Of a stretch of 64,000 nt of DNA, positions 10,855-22,248 are shown in pieces. Below the pieces are notes generated by a model that was not told the DNA's origin, did not search any database, and saw only the letters and a program-made list of their open reading frames with translations. The stretch is from Anticarsia gemmatalis (lineage: Eukaryota; Arthropoda; Insecta; Lepidoptera; Erebidae): NCBI RefSeq assembly GCF_050436995.1, contig NC_134769.1, positions 496,001 through 560,000 on the forward strand, in the 5' to 3' direction. Within the stretch, counting starts at the first letter, position 1. Every line of letters starts with the position of its first letter. A program made the position numbers and the translations under genes.

Positions 10855-12087
10855 GTGATAGATTACAAGAGTACTCTCTGTACTTGTAGTATATGAACGT
10901 AACTAATTAGCTAATTAATGACTCTTACGCAGTTTCATTAAAACTGCTGCAAACGTAGCGATAAGTTAAAGACATGTAGTTTAAACAATTATACAAATTT
11001 TTGTCTGGACCGGGAATCAAATTGAGGTTATGGTCGATTCTTGCCTGGGTTCTATAGGTTCCTATGACATTATTATTGTTGTGTATTCTTTTTCAATAAT
11101 AAGCGAATATTTGATAATTTTTTTGATATACATATAAGAAGCACGTGGTTGACAGCGAAGGCAGCTGTCGTGAGAACACTTTTTTAAATCCATTACTGTC
11201 CCACTGCAGAGCAAGTGTCCTCCCAAACGAGGGAGGGGTTTGGCCTTGAGTCCACCACGCTGGCCAAGTGCGGGTTGGGGACTTTGCATAAATAAATGTA
11301 TTAAACTAATTTTAGCACCTCGGCTATCACTGCTTCCATAGGAATTCTTACATACCTGAAAATTCTGTAAACAGTATCCCAAATATTGCAGTCGCTAACT
11401 TAATCAGCATAGTTGACTCGGGAGCAGGCCTTCTTACCCGGTGCCCAGCAATGGCATTGCAAACGGTTTTATGTTTTTAAATGGAACATTAAATTAAGTT
11501 AGAAATGAAGCCATTCTGTGTCATAATTCTATTCAAGAGTTTAATTGCAAGATTAATTGCAAAAGTTGTCTGTACAAAAGTACATAAATAACATACATGA
11601 CGTCACAAGTAAGCAAAGATTTATCACATTTCTATTCAATCTACGTTTCATAAATAGCATGAAGATACAATCGGTCACAGAACTAGTGCGACATCATTAG
11701 TTCAGTCAAATCCTTGCCTTTGCCTACAAAACATGTATTATTAAAAAATAAACAATTTATTTTTTTGCTGGCTGTAAAATGTGTGGTCTTTGCCGTGTTT
11801 TTAGTGTTGTCTGTGGTCTTTTGGTGTTCAGTGTTGCTAATTGTGATAATAATGGTGGGTATAAAATATATTTTTGGACTTTATTTTAACATAATCATTG
11901 AATTTTAATACAATAACCTTAAAAAAATTGTATTTTTGCATTGTAAAAATTCAAAAAGTAAAGGCAAATTTAATTATACATACTATATTTCAGTTGATAT
12001 AATTAAAGAAAATCAACAAAACCTAATACTGTCAGATGACATGATGTGTAGAGAGAGGGGTTCAGTATCACCAAACTGTTGAAAACG
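10855..12087. other. Intergenic DNA with a SINE tail
   Basis: Apart from the SINE tail at 11181-11312 nothing is recognised. The frame at 11714-11908 starts at TTG and is hydrophobic only by composition. Confidence 0.45.
11181..11312 (-). mobile_element. tRNA-SINE tail fragment
   Basis: Minus-strand copy of the tail whose plus sense reads CCAACCCGCACTTGGCC, then CCCTCCCTCGTTTGGGAGGA and a GGGACAGTAATGG end. No tRNA-like head is attached. Confidence 0.65.
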
Positions 12088-12089
12088 CT

Positions 12090-12288
12090 GCCTCCGTGGC
12101 GCAGTGGTTTAGGTCACCACGCCGCTACCATTGCGTCAGGAGCTCGTGGGTTGGATTCCCACACGGGACAATTATTTGTGCGATCCACGATTCATTGTTT
12201 CGGGTCTGGTTGTACTTTGTGTCCGTTGTTTGTATGTTTGTAAACGTCCCCGCGACACTAGCTTTGTGTGGGAGTTGTCTTTAAAAAA
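12090..12288 (+). mobile_element. HaSE-like tRNA-derived SINE
   Basis: Head GCCTCCGTGGCGCAGTGG (A-box region) and a worn B box GGGTTGGATTCCC, then the tRNA-unrelated body GTGCGATCCACGA, GTTTCGGGTCTGG and CCCCGCGACAC, ending in an A-rich tail. Resembles noctuid HaSE SINEs from memory. The 62-codon frame over it is not a gene. Confidence 0.8.
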
Positions 12289-12587
12289 TTGAAACTTACG
12301 TAACTTCAAAAACTGCTTTAAAGAACTCTTAGACGCAATGTTTTATTACTTTACCGTATATTAATATTATTATAATAGCGTTACATAAGAATCAATTTAA
12401 CATATAAAGTGACGATGTTTACGTCAGTTTACTAGTCAATTTAGTTCTGTATTTCTTTTATAGTTTTTCAGCCAATAAACAGTTAGTAGGTATTCAGACA
12501 AGCTAAATTGAGTTACGAGTTATGGATGTTGAACTAAATTCGATGTAGCGTGAAGACATAGTTGATGATAGGGACCAAATCTATACT

Positions 12588-12837
12588 TCTATACTAATAT
12601 TATAAAGCTGAAGAGTTTGTTTGTTTGTTTGAACACGCTAATCTCAACAACTACTGGTTCGATTTGAAAAATTATTTCAGTGTAAGATAGCCCATTTATC
12701 AAGGAAGGCTATAGGCTATATATCATCACACTACGGCCAATAGGAGCGGAGTAGTAATAAAAAATGTTACAAAAACGGGGAAAATTTTGACCCATTCTCT
12801 ATTATGTGACGCAAGCGAAGTTGCGCGGGTCAGCTAA
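12588..12837 (+). mobile_element. Helitron-like element
   Basis: TC start at 12588-12589 (base before is T, not A), family interior, hairpin with GCGAAG loop, end CTAA before T, fitting the Helitron CTRR rule. Confidence 0.75.
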
Positions 12838-12874
12838 TGTAGGATAACTTTTTAATACTTATCATGTCACGTGT

Positions 12875-13164
12875 GAGCCGTGATAGCCGAGTGTTATAAT
12901 TTGACACCTCCTACGCAAATGGTCGCAGGTTCACACCCGAGTCAACATAACAATGACTTTTCGAAGGTATATGTGTATTAGAAATAATTATTACTTGCTC
13001 TAACGGTGAAGAAAACCTTGCTTGCCTAAAAATTGGTTAATACATTTATTGAGGACATGCAAAGTCGCCAACCTGCACTTGGTCAGTGTGTGGAGTCAAG
13101 ACCTAGCCCTTCTCTTGTTTGGGGGAAAACCTTTGCTCTACAGTGGGACAGCAAGGGGTTAAAT
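12875..13164 (+). mobile_element. tRNA-derived SINE, near full length
   Basis: Head AGCCGTGATAGCCGAGTG and B-box-like GCAGGTTCACACCCGA, then the body with TAGAAATAATTATTAC and AACGGTGAAGAAAAC, then the tail AAGTCGCCAACCTGCACTTGG ending GTGGGACAGC. This copy links the tail fragments found across the window to a tRNA-like head. Confidence 0.7.
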
Positions 13165-13471
13165 GAAAAATACCGTATCTGTCTTATTTTTAGCCGTGAA
13201 ACTGGGCTAGTATTCTAAATAAAGTATTATTTATATCTGAGTTCTTTCTTTGTAGTTTTTTGCCTATTGTGTTAGTCAAAGAGCTCAATCCGGTGAAGCC
13301 TCGGGCGCTCTGTGCAATCTTTCTATTACTAAGCTTTGAATAAAATGAATAAGAGAGAAAATTATTTGGTTTGTTCTACGAATACTCGGAACTTTAAGAA
13401 CTTTTATGTTATTAAAGGAGTATTTTAAGAGACTTTGGGACTTTTTGACTCTTGGCGCGATCGTTTATGTA

Positions 13472-13530
13472 TCCGACTACTGACTACTGGGTCTCAAGTT
13501 CGATTCCTAAGTCGGACAAAGTGACAATAG
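13472..13530 (+). mobile_element. tRNA-like SINE head (partial)
   Basis: GGCGCGATCG followed 40 bases on by a B box AAGTTCGATTCC and CTAAGTCGGAC, as in the head at 44269. The rest of the element is not clear. Confidence 0.4.
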
Positions 13531-13595
13531 TTTCAGAGATTGAGATACATCGAAACGTAAAAAGTGACAAATAAGAGAATAAATATAGGAAGAAA

Positions 13596-13645
13596 ATTCC
13601 CAGTTGTCACCCCGGGGTAGCAGCGTAGAGGAGACAACTGGGAAT
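13596..13645. repeat. Perfect 13-bp inverted repeat with palindromic loop
   Basis: Arms ATTCCCAGTTGTC (13596-13608) and its exact complement (13633-13645) enclose 24 bases containing CCCCGGGG. It could fold as DNA or RNA. No gene is attached. Confidence 0.75.
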
Positions 13646-15229
13646 AGGTATACTAGACTATCCATTATAATTACTTCACAAAACTAACTTTATTATAAAA
13701 CACTACTACAATGAAATGTTTTGTAAAACAACAATAACAGTATAGAATAATAATAGTTATTTATATTATTCAATAACAGTACAATGATTACAAAACTAAT
13801 ATTATTGCCATATACTCTGTAATCTGGTACTAGGTACATCTCTACTACATCGTTTATCTAGTTTTCGATGAAATTTAAAAACGGATAAATTAATTTATGA
13901 CACTTATTACTTTTTATTTTCGATGAACGATGCGATGTGAAGGCATGATTTTATTATGTACTATATGTATATGACAAATTGCTTTTCTTTGCCGTTTCTT
14001 CTCACGAGCAACCAGCTTTTCCCGAACGGACAAAAGAAATACAATATATGACTATTTCAAATACTTTGTACGAAGTTTACGAAATAAAGGATATTTTGAA
14101 TTTGAATTGAATTTATTCAAACTAACTTTAGAAAAATTTACACGTGTATTGATAGATACTTTAATTATAGCTTTGAAATATTCCTTATACAGGTAATTTT
14201 ATGTTTCAATTAAAAAAGATCAGTGACCTAATAAGCAAGGTTGTAATTTAGACTATTTTTACTTTTATTCTAGACTGTAAAAACAAAGCCTAAAGCTTAA
14301 TTAAAATATGAAATTAATAAGTAAGTCTAAACAAAGAGTCGTTTCAGTGCTCATTATTCAACATTCTGGTGTATTTTCAAAATGTTTGCATTGTGCAAAA
14401 TACACATTAATTTATATTGTACGTGTTTTATTATGAAGAGAGGAATATTATTTAGAATATAATTAAACTTTTGGTAGGTTATAATTATAATAATTATTGT
14501 TATAATTGCAGGATATATTATAATAGGTCATACAGAAATACATTTACAAAATAAATATGGCTGTAGTAGTATCTACACTTAATATTATTATTATAATAAA
14601 TGCGTCTTTCAATCTGTCTGTGTGTAACTTGTATGTTTTCATGTACTATTCGCTGAAATAATTTTGTAGAAATTTTACTTATAGATAGCTGAAGACCTTA
14701 ATTCAGTCATAGTGTACTTGTTAAATCAAAATTCTACCTCTTAGTGACTAAAATATGGTATAAAACATTCGACGCAAGCGGAGCCGGGTCTATTAGCTAC
14801 AGCTTAGTTTCATTAGAGTTTAGGAAATAATCCCAATATTATAATAACTAGGTAGAGCCTAGAATTAAGCCTAGTATAATGCCTTTGGTATTAAGTATGG
14901 CTTTACATACAATTTTTGTATAATTAATAAATACATAAAGCATTTTTTACATTTATACATTTTGTCGAAAATATCCGAAATTGTATGAATATAACTTAAA
15001 AACTTGTAATATTTCCTTGAAACGGTTTAACAGATTGCCCATAGAAACCGGTGGGACCCGACTAACTTAATTATTTAAGTAGCAAAGAGAGCATTTAGCC
15101 GGTCGCTTCGTCGCGAGCTTCTGCTAACTTTATTACCAAAACTGTTTGGTGCTCAAGTTAACGATTAATATTAACTATTAAAAGAAAAAGTATACCGTAT
15201 TGTGTATTCTTAATGATATTTTTTGTAAT
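13646..15229. other. AT-rich intergenic DNA
   Basis: No gene seen. 14588-14790 has faint likeness to Helitron-like relics (ATAAATGCG start, GACGCAAGCGG near the end). No signal-peptide exon for the protease could be picked out. Confidence 0.45.
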
Positions 15230-15360
15230 CTGTGAGGATACCTTGCATGCCTGACATTTATTTAATACTTTAATTGAGGGCATACAAAGTTCCCAACCCG
15301 CACTTGGCCAACGTGGTGGACTCAAAGCCTTATTACAGGAGGAGACCCTTGCCCAGCAAT
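15230..15360 (+). mobile_element. tRNA-SINE tail fragment
   Basis: Reads TGTGAGGATACCTTGCATGCC, GAGGGCATACAAAG, CCCGCACTTGGCC and GACCCTTGCCCAGCA. It runs straight into a SINE head at 15361. Confidence 0.65.
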
Positions 15361-15530
15361 GATAGCCAAGTGGTATAAATATTCGTCTACCATGCTTATA
15401 CTTATATTAGTGTTTAAAACATAGGCGATACTTCAATGACTTTCTGAAGTTTTGTGTGTGTTAGAAATAATTATCAGTTATTCTTAAATTGGTAGAAATC
15501 ATCGTGACAGAAAATTGCTAGCCTTGAAGT
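15361..15530 (+). mobile_element. tRNA-SINE head, worn
   Basis: GATAGCCAAGTGGTATAAA matches the head of the 12875 copy, and TTAGAAATAATTATCAG matches its body. The B box is poorly preserved and the tail is absent. Confidence 0.5.
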
Positions 15531-15801
15531 TGCTTAAACAGATCCTAAAAATATGAGATGAAAGCGCGAGATGAAAGTCCCCATCTCGCGCCTGCCAGTG
15601 CAGTATGATGAATACTTGGTAGAGTCACGGTCTCATTTCGCTCTATATAAAATAAGCATTTGACTTGCATGGGGAGTTACGGCCAAGCCTCTTTGAGAGA
15701 AGACCCTTGTCCACCTTCTATCTGACCCTGTGACCCTCGGACAGTACCTAGGTTTTAATAAGATACAGCCCCAATTTTAAAAACTTTAACACCAGCTTAA
15801 A

Positions 15802-15993
15802 ATGGAGACCCGAAATAAACTGTTTGCTATAACCCCAGGAACGTACACCGGTCTATTAACTGCAGAGTGCGTGCTCCACTATCACCGGATCTTCGTGTCC
15901 AGGAGGGTGCCTCCTCGCACGTACCACTACTTCCACGAGACGCAGGCGCCGGACCAGCTGCTCGGTGATGGCAAGGACAGTGACCCGGTTGAT
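15802..15993 (+). CDS. Protease exon 1 (pro-region)
   Basis: Encodes residues 1-64: a basic start, the lone cysteine C23, then an acidic stretch ending DGKDSDPVD. It ends in phase 0 at donor GTAAGT. An in-frame stop lies at 15787-15789, and an AG at 15794-15795 could be an acceptor from an unseen signal-peptide exon. GC content is clearly higher than the flanks, as expected for coding sequence here. Confidence 0.75.
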
Positions 15994-18900
15994 GTAAGTT
16001 TTTATTTATTCACGGAACTATCAACGTAGTCTGAAGATCTTTGATAAAAACGACTACTATTATACCCTTTAAGGCAAGAAAAAGATCAGTTCAAATATTA
16101 TTAAGTTGCCCATGATGCACTACCCTTAAATTTGCTTAACACCGATTTTAGTTTTAAGCCATTAACTCTTGGTATGCTATTGAACTTCTCCAGAAAAATT
16201 ATTATAAATTTTACTTTTTACTATAACGACGACTTTATTTTTCGTGTTTAATAATGGTTCGCACATTGAGAACCTCAGTTTCAGTTTTACAGTTCTTTAC
16301 TTGCTTATCAGCAATCAACAATACTTTTAGAAACCCAGGAATTCATTCCGAGATAGCCAGTTCCATAAATACATAGGATTATACTTGGAGTTTCCGCAAC
16401 AATATAATTCACGTACAAATTGATTAATATGAAGTTGTCTTTCAGGTTCGTTTCAGGATAGTAGGAGGGTCTCAGGTGTCGATCCAGGAGGTGCCTTATC
16501 AAGTGTTGTATGGATTGTACTGCGGCGGTACTCTCATAGCACCGGAGTGGGTCATGACTGCTGCACATTGCAAGTAAGTCAAAATTTCAATAAAATAAAT
16601 ATAAAACCAATGATAATGAAATACTGTAAGTCCCACGTTTGTTAAAAAGTTTAGATTAATACTTTTGAGTATTAATTCATGGGTACAAGCAACTAAAATT
16701 AAAGTATGAAACAAGAAACAAAGCTCTAGCTTGAGTTTTAGTATTTAGTTGTTTAGCTAAAAAATCTGGCCCAAGATTTCTCGCGGGCTTGAAATGATTG
16801 AAGGTACAGAAAATAATTTACTTGTTTCCCAAATAAATAATTACAACTAATCAAATCACATCAGTTATAACATGAATTTTCAGGTAGAAATTAATAAGTA
16901 TACCTGTATAAACCCGTCCGTCATTTCGGGAGGAGACCCTTTCCCAGCAGTGGAATATTAATGGGCTGAATTCTGTACATAAATAACATAATATATATTA
17001 CTTGTGTGTTTTCAAATACCGTGATTGTATAATCCCGTCCATTCGTCTCGAACACCGTCAGTTAACATAAACAACAAATTAAAATAATAATTCTACAACT
17101 GGTTCTGCAAGAAAGTTGGAAAAACAACCCTTTGGAAAACGTCGTCCGAAGTCTCAACAAAAGATAAAATAAATTAAGTTTTCTTTCAAAGAAATTTCAC
17201 TGGAAAATATGACAAGTTGATACAAGGACAAAAAGTATTGCATTCAAGGAAATTAAAAGACTGCACTGAGAAAAACATGGCTTATTTGAAACGCTCTGAA
17301 GCAATAAATAACAATGGTTTTTTACTCTCAGTTAATAATTATACATTTTCTGACAAAATTGTTACTAAGTACGACTGTCGATGGCCTTAATTTTTTCGTT
17401 AAATAAGTTTCTGAAAAGCGATTATCTACAATCGGTACTTTTGAGAGTTTGACATTTCAAATATCTTGCAAAAATAGTTCCTAGGTTCCGCTAGAGGCGC
17501 TGATCAGATTTTCTTGATACCTAACCGGCTAACGATAGTCGATAGTGATAGAAAATCAAGCTACTGTATTTGCCGTGTATGAACAATGACCATGCCCTGT
17601 TTACAATCATCCGTATGCGAAATGTGCATAATTTGGGGTAAAAGATACACATATATAAATATGGCCCTACCTTCCGAACTGGCGGTAAATTCACTCACTG
17701 TACCATTGACTATCATAAGTGTCAGCATTTGACCCATATGAATAAATAATTTGTTTTTTTTTAAGTTGTCACAGTACAATTTCAAAGAAAATATTTAATC
17801 TGTGGCCTAAAACCATATAATTTAAACAAACCTTCCGCACCTTTTCTTCTGTTAATAACTCTATCGTCTAAATCTATCTATCAAAATTCTTTCCATTACA
17901 GAGACAGAGAAACCTTCATCCTAGCAGGCTCTACTCAAAGAAGCCAAACCACCAAGTACCCCATCTGCGCCCACTTCATTCACCCCATGTGGAACACCAC
18001 GAAGCTGCACAGCCACGACTATGATTACCAGCTCGTACTCCTGGAGAAGCCTGTTCCTGTGACTCCTAACTCCAGGCCGATTGCGATTGGAGTGACCCAG
18101 GATATAAGGGAAGGGGTTATGGTCGCTGTTAGCGGGTGGGGACATACTAAGTATAAGGTAAGTTCTATTTCAAGAATATTATTATGTCTTTCAGGTCGTT
18201 TAATGAAGAGCTACTATTGCTAAATCATTAGATTTAAGCAATAAAACAAAGTTCCGCAGTATATGCATTTGTAATTTGCTGAAATAATTCTAAACTCTCA
18301 TTTATTTTAAATTCAATGAACACCGCTAGAACAAGCTTTTACGGTTCGCTTTTTCAACTATATAGTATGCCTATAACTATGTAACCTATGTGTCGGTTGG
18401 ACTTAAAAGTAATAAGTATTTTTATCCACAAGATCACATTTGAAGCCCAAATTAAGTATATTTGCAATATCTGTTGTTGTCACTGTCTAATAGTTAGCTA
18501 ATCGATGACCCTAATGAATACGCCTACATGTTTACAAGCGTTTTATTTGCTTTAGGATAAACTCCAAATCGGAATGACATCTATTACGAATTTTTAATGG
18601 CAATAGTTTACTTAAAGTCACTAATCACGAATTCATATAAAATGAAGTAAAGTGTGTTTAATTTAATTGTTTCAGCAAAGAGCTATGCAAGATGTGGTCC
18701 GTCGCGTCCGGGTCCCCGTCATGTCTCTGGACGTGTGCAAGGCGCTGCCTCTTGAGAACTACCACACAGTTACTCCAAGAATGTTCTGCGCTGGGTTCAT
18801 GAATGGGACCAAGGATTCTTGTCAAGTAAGTGCTTATTTCTTCGATTAAACTTTAGAACATTGAACCACTGATCACGGCACACCACATGTTCATAATCTT

Positions 18901-19499
18901 AAGTATATATAATTTAAGAACTTTTAAGATGATAGTGTAGATCCAAAATGTGGGTTGTTCTGTTAAGCCCCATCACAGCTTTACTGGTTTCCTATTTTAA
19001 TAATTATTGGTATGGGGATTGCGGGATAAATACTGGTATTAATCACAAAAACTTTTTAAATAACCAAAATTGACCAAGACTCTGCCATGATGGCGCATGC
19101 GTCAAATCTAGATATGTTGGCTGTGCAATAGTAGTTAAAAAATCTAATCAATAAAATGTTTTCACAAAATATACATAACGAGATGGCAAGAAATCCGTAG
19201 TAGAATCTAAATCGAAAAGTGTATTTTTGTTATTTTTTTATATAAAAACGGTTGTACCGATTTGGATACAAATTCGGCCGAGTGATAAATTATGCCTAGT
19301 AAAGACAAGTCTACTTTTTCATCAGTTAGTCATAAAATCTTTCCAGGGTGACTCAGGAGGGCCAGCGATAGCCAACGGCAAGCTCGTGGGTCTGGTGTCG
19401 TTTGGAGTGGGCTGTGCGATGAAGGACCAGCCAGGGGTGTACAGCAATATACCCTTAGTCAGGGGGTGGATCCGAGCCGTCACTGGGCTACCTCTTTGA
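15802..19499 (+). CDS. Trypsin-like S1 serine protease zymogen, five exons
   Basis: Exons 15802-15993, 16446-16573, 17902-18157, 18676-18825 and 19347-19499 join through GT-AG introns in one frame to give 292 residues. Seen: a 68-residue pro-region; activation site R68 followed by IVGG (69-72); H105 in TAAHC; D148 in DYQLVLL; S245 in GDSGGP. D239, six residues before S245, with G262 and G272 predicts cleavage after Arg or Lys. Cysteines 90/106, 213/230 and 241/265 match the three conserved S1 disulfides. C23 in the pro-region and C129 in the domain are left over and may join pro-peptide to enzyme, as C1-C122 does in chymotrypsin (inference). N138-T-T and N235-G-T are possible N-glycosylation sites. 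The 224-residue catalytic domain is a normal length. The start is the first Met of the first open exon; it shows no signal peptide, so a short upstream exon is likely missing. An acceptor AG at 15794-15795 would keep the frame open. The substrate is unknown. The long pro-region differs from the short activation peptides usual in digestive trypsins of moths, so a haemolymph, reproductive or cuticular role is as likely as digestion. Confidence 0.88.
16446..16573 (+). CDS. Protease exon 2 (activation site, His box)
   Basis: Starts after TTCAG, encodes VRFR then IVGG, the CGG box with C90, and TAAHC with H105, and ends in phase 2 before GTAAGT. A second AG at 16455-16456 gives the wrong frame for IVGG and was rejected. 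Confidence 0.9.
16910..16975 (+). mobile_element. SINE tail relic in protease intron 2
   Basis: GGGAGGAGACCCTTTCCCAGCA plus AATGGGCT, the last 50 bases of the SINE tail. Too small to affect splicing visibly. Confidence 0.5.
17902..18157 (+). CDS. Protease exon 3 (catalytic Asp)
   Basis: Starts after TTACAG, completing Lys107, and runs to SGWGHTKYK before GTAAGT. Holds the spare C129, glycosylation sequon N138-T-T, catalytic D148 and the SGWG motif (184-187). The GC-rich codons contrast with the AT-rich introns. Confidence 0.9.
18676..18825 (+). CDS. Protease exon 4 (specificity Asp)
   Basis: Starts after TTTCAG and ends before GTAAGT, phase 0 on both sides. Encodes C213, the MFCAGF motif with C230, sequon N235-G-T, and D239-S-C241-Q, which sets trypsin-type S1 pocket chemistry. 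Confidence 0.9.
19347..19499 (+). CDS. Protease exon 5 (catalytic Ser, stop)
   Basis: Starts after CTTTCCAG. Encodes GDSGGP with S245, VSFGVGC with G262 and C265, PGVY with G272, then a terminal helix with GWIRAV, and ends at TGA 19497-19499. This is the usual end of an S1 domain, with no C-terminal extension. Confidence 0.92.
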   Translation, partial: GDSGGPAIANGKLVGLVSFGVGCAMKDQPGVYSNIPLVRGWIRAVTGLPL

Positions 19500-19512
19500 G
19501 TTATTGTTATTG

Positions 19513-19518
19513 AATAAA
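19513..19518 (+). terminator. Polyadenylation signal of the protease gene
   Basis: AATAAA lies 14 bases after the stop codon, which would give a very short 3' UTR. This is common in insect proteases. No competing hexamer lies closer. Confidence 0.7.
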
Positions 19519-21225
19519 GTAATGTTTTAAGATTTCTTGGGGGTTTTTATTATTTTGTTTCATACTGAAGTTAATGAAAAATCATTAAATGATGCCTTTC
19601 ATATTGGGACAGACAAGAACACAGCTTACCCCGTTGTCTTTTACTATAAATATGGATTAATAGAAAAAACTAAAAAAATCAAGCCTATTTTGAAGGTACA
19701 TACAAATCAAGGAATGAGAAAGAAAGGAAAATTGAGAAATTTCGGAGGAAGACTTTGAAGACAAATTTTGACAATCATAATCCTCATATATTTTTTCTTC
19801 AACATTATTTAGAGCCATTTTAAAAGCCCTTGGCTTTAAGTTTTAAAGCCCGTTCAAAAACTTCCTAACATACACTCGGCAATAAATAATGTAATTTGAA
19901 TGCATATATAACAAACGTTACACCATTGCTGTCACAGCATCATCTAAAAAATAGCCAAATAAACGTTCACCCATTTTTTCTAATATTTCCACTAAAAACC
20001 ACCCCCTTCCACCCCTCTCCCGCTCTTAGATCGTAAATACACCATTCATCTATTTTTGTTTGCGTGTCGAGTTTTTTCCCATCAGATTGATGTGGAACGT
20101 CTCCATGACATTGAGGGAGGGGTGTAAGGTGGGGGGGATAGATGTATGGATGAGTGAAAAAGCACGCAGTTCCGTCATCAATCTTGTAGAAGTCACATGA
20201 GTTAACTGTACGGAATGGTATCTGTTGGATTGTTGAACGCATTTGCAGATAAATGTAAATAGAGTAGGAATGTTTTAAACTGTATTCTGTCAGCGTTTTT
20301 TTTAAAAGACTTTTGTTTATTCTGACTGTCCTGCTACTATGTAAAGCGCTTTTTCAACGCTACCTATAAAGTAAGTTTTAATTTTATTAAAAATGCGAAG
20401 GATTGTCTGTCTGTGTTATGTCGCAGCTAAACCACTGAACGGATTGTGGGAATTGTGATTAATTTTAAAACAGCTGACATAGATTACTTCCGTGGCTGTG
20501 CCCGCGTTCGTATTCTATTATATCTTAGTATTAGAAAACAACATTTTAAAAACTATTACATTATTTAAAAAAATCTCAAAAGATTAGCCTTTGAAAAAGT
20601 AAAAATTCAACCCCAAATTCACCTCCCCAGTTAGTCACAACAAATTCAATAACAGCATTAAAATATGAAAACGTTTACCAAACAGTTGGTTAAAGCAAAG
20701 TCAATTGTGTGGCTCCCTCAGCGGCAAACAACGATCATGGGTTGATTTTTCGCATTACATCACACATTCACATATTCAGCAGTCAGCATTCGCGTCCGTT
20801 CGCTCCGAGAATAGTTTTAGGGGGTGAATATGGGGGAGGTTATTGTGTGTACAAACGCTGGATTGTTATGTAATTTAATAAAATATTTTGTTTGTAAAGT
20901 GCAATTTTATGCCCATTTTATTAAAATAAGTCCTACTTGTGGGCAAAGGTAACAAATGCAAAAATCAATTGCCAAAGTTTGCCAATTTACAAATAACACG
21001 AAAGACTAAAGAGTGCTTTTTGAAAGTTATTAAATAGAATTATGAAATAAAAGGAATATTTGAGTTTAAACAACTACATTAAATAACTATGCAACCTTGA
21101 AAAACCTTACAAACTACTTATTAGTCCATTTTAATTCATTACAGGACTAAAAGCTGTTCATTGCACAACATCTAATCTTTAGGAATTTTGTAGAGATTAT
21201 TTACTTGCATTTTTTACACTTTTTT
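19519..21225. other. Intergenic DNA downstream of the protease
   Basis: No further protease paralogue is seen. 20115-20140 is G-rich. 20780-20815 is a GC-rich patch with CAGTCAGCATTCGCG. The frame at 19537-19758 follows the polyadenylation site and looks like chance. Confidence 0.45.
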
Positions 21226-21421
21226 GAAGGCCTTTGACGTGGCTTTACTACTGTTATCTTAATTGACAACAACCGGGACCGTCTTTTTACGAGCCTTCCG
21301 AAGCAAAGACGCTCAATTAAAATAGCACTATGCGGTCATCCATGTATAGAACAACCGCGCCAACGGTTGCTTAACCCACAGATCGTTTACTAACCGGTGG
21401 GCACAACTGGCTATGAGTGCC
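21226..21421 (-). mobile_element. 5S-rRNA-like SINE, copy C
   Basis: Minus-strand copy with GTTAAGCAACCGTTGGCGCGG and GGATGACCGC on the sense strand. It starts with the CATAGCCAGTTG leader and stops before the GTGTCAAAG end of the tail. Confidence 0.65.
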
Positions 21422-21424
21422 TTT

Positions 21425-22248
21425 TTGATATACTTAGAACTAGACACCATTAAACCGCTGTAACTCAGCGTGTCCTTCCCAATTCATCCCCCGTATTCCC
21501 CCATTCCTATCTGCATTCAGTCGGCGTGCTCGCGAGTGTTTTCCAACCGTTTTCGCGCGTACTCCTCACGGATGCGACCATGATTTATTTACACAGGGCC
21601 TGTACACGTGACGTCTTCTTTCTCTTATTTATGTGAGTCGTACGTTCTGATTTGACAACCCTGATATATGGGGACGTGTTTTTGTTTAGCGATTTCAGGT
21701 ATCGGTTTTAGATTTGGATTTTTGTTGAGTTTTTTTGGGGTAATGTGGTTTTATTGGTTAAGTAAGTAAGGTACATAACTAAAACAATATTTACCCTCAC
21801 GTAATTGCAGAATTTTCAGTCAGTTTTGGGTTGCGTAATTCAGGGCCATTTTTATTCGGCTCAACACTGACCTTGTATTGAAGATTCAAATTCACACAAA
21901 CGTACATAGTCCTATGTCTTATGCCTAGTAGGGTAGGCAGAGACGCCACTTAATAGAATAACTAAAATAAAATAAGCATTTTTAGTTTTAAAGCAAATGC
22001 TTTTTCCATGAAATATTATACTGAAGCTGTTCATTTTCACTTTCAGTTGTCCGATACATGTTAATAAGTATAATAATCGGCTTAATTTTTTTCAACTTTA
22101 TAAAAATATGATTAAGAAAAGTGTTGTACTCGTTAAATACTTTGCAAAGATACAATTCAAATAAACAATGAAAAATATTTTTTTATATCTCATGATACTA
22201 TATAATAACTATAAAAACTTCAAATACCACCATCATTTATGATAAAAA
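21425..22248. other. Intergenic DNA with a GC-rich patch
   Basis: 21510-21610 has CATTCAGTCGGCG (arthropod initiator-like TCAGT) followed by GC-rich sequence and GTGACGTC. It may be a promoter but has no visible exon. The rest is AT-rich. Confidence 0.35.

Noticed and set aside
11714..11908. Hydrophobic 64-codon frame, considered as a membrane or signal exon
   Set aside because: Begins at TTG and its hydrophobicity comes from T-rich DNA.
12096..12284. 62-codon frame
   Set aside because: Lies entirely within the HaSE-like SINE and begins at GTG.
15392..15409. ATG followed by five hydrophobic codons and a GT, considered as the protease signal exon
   Set aside because: Too short for a signal peptide and lies inside a SINE head.
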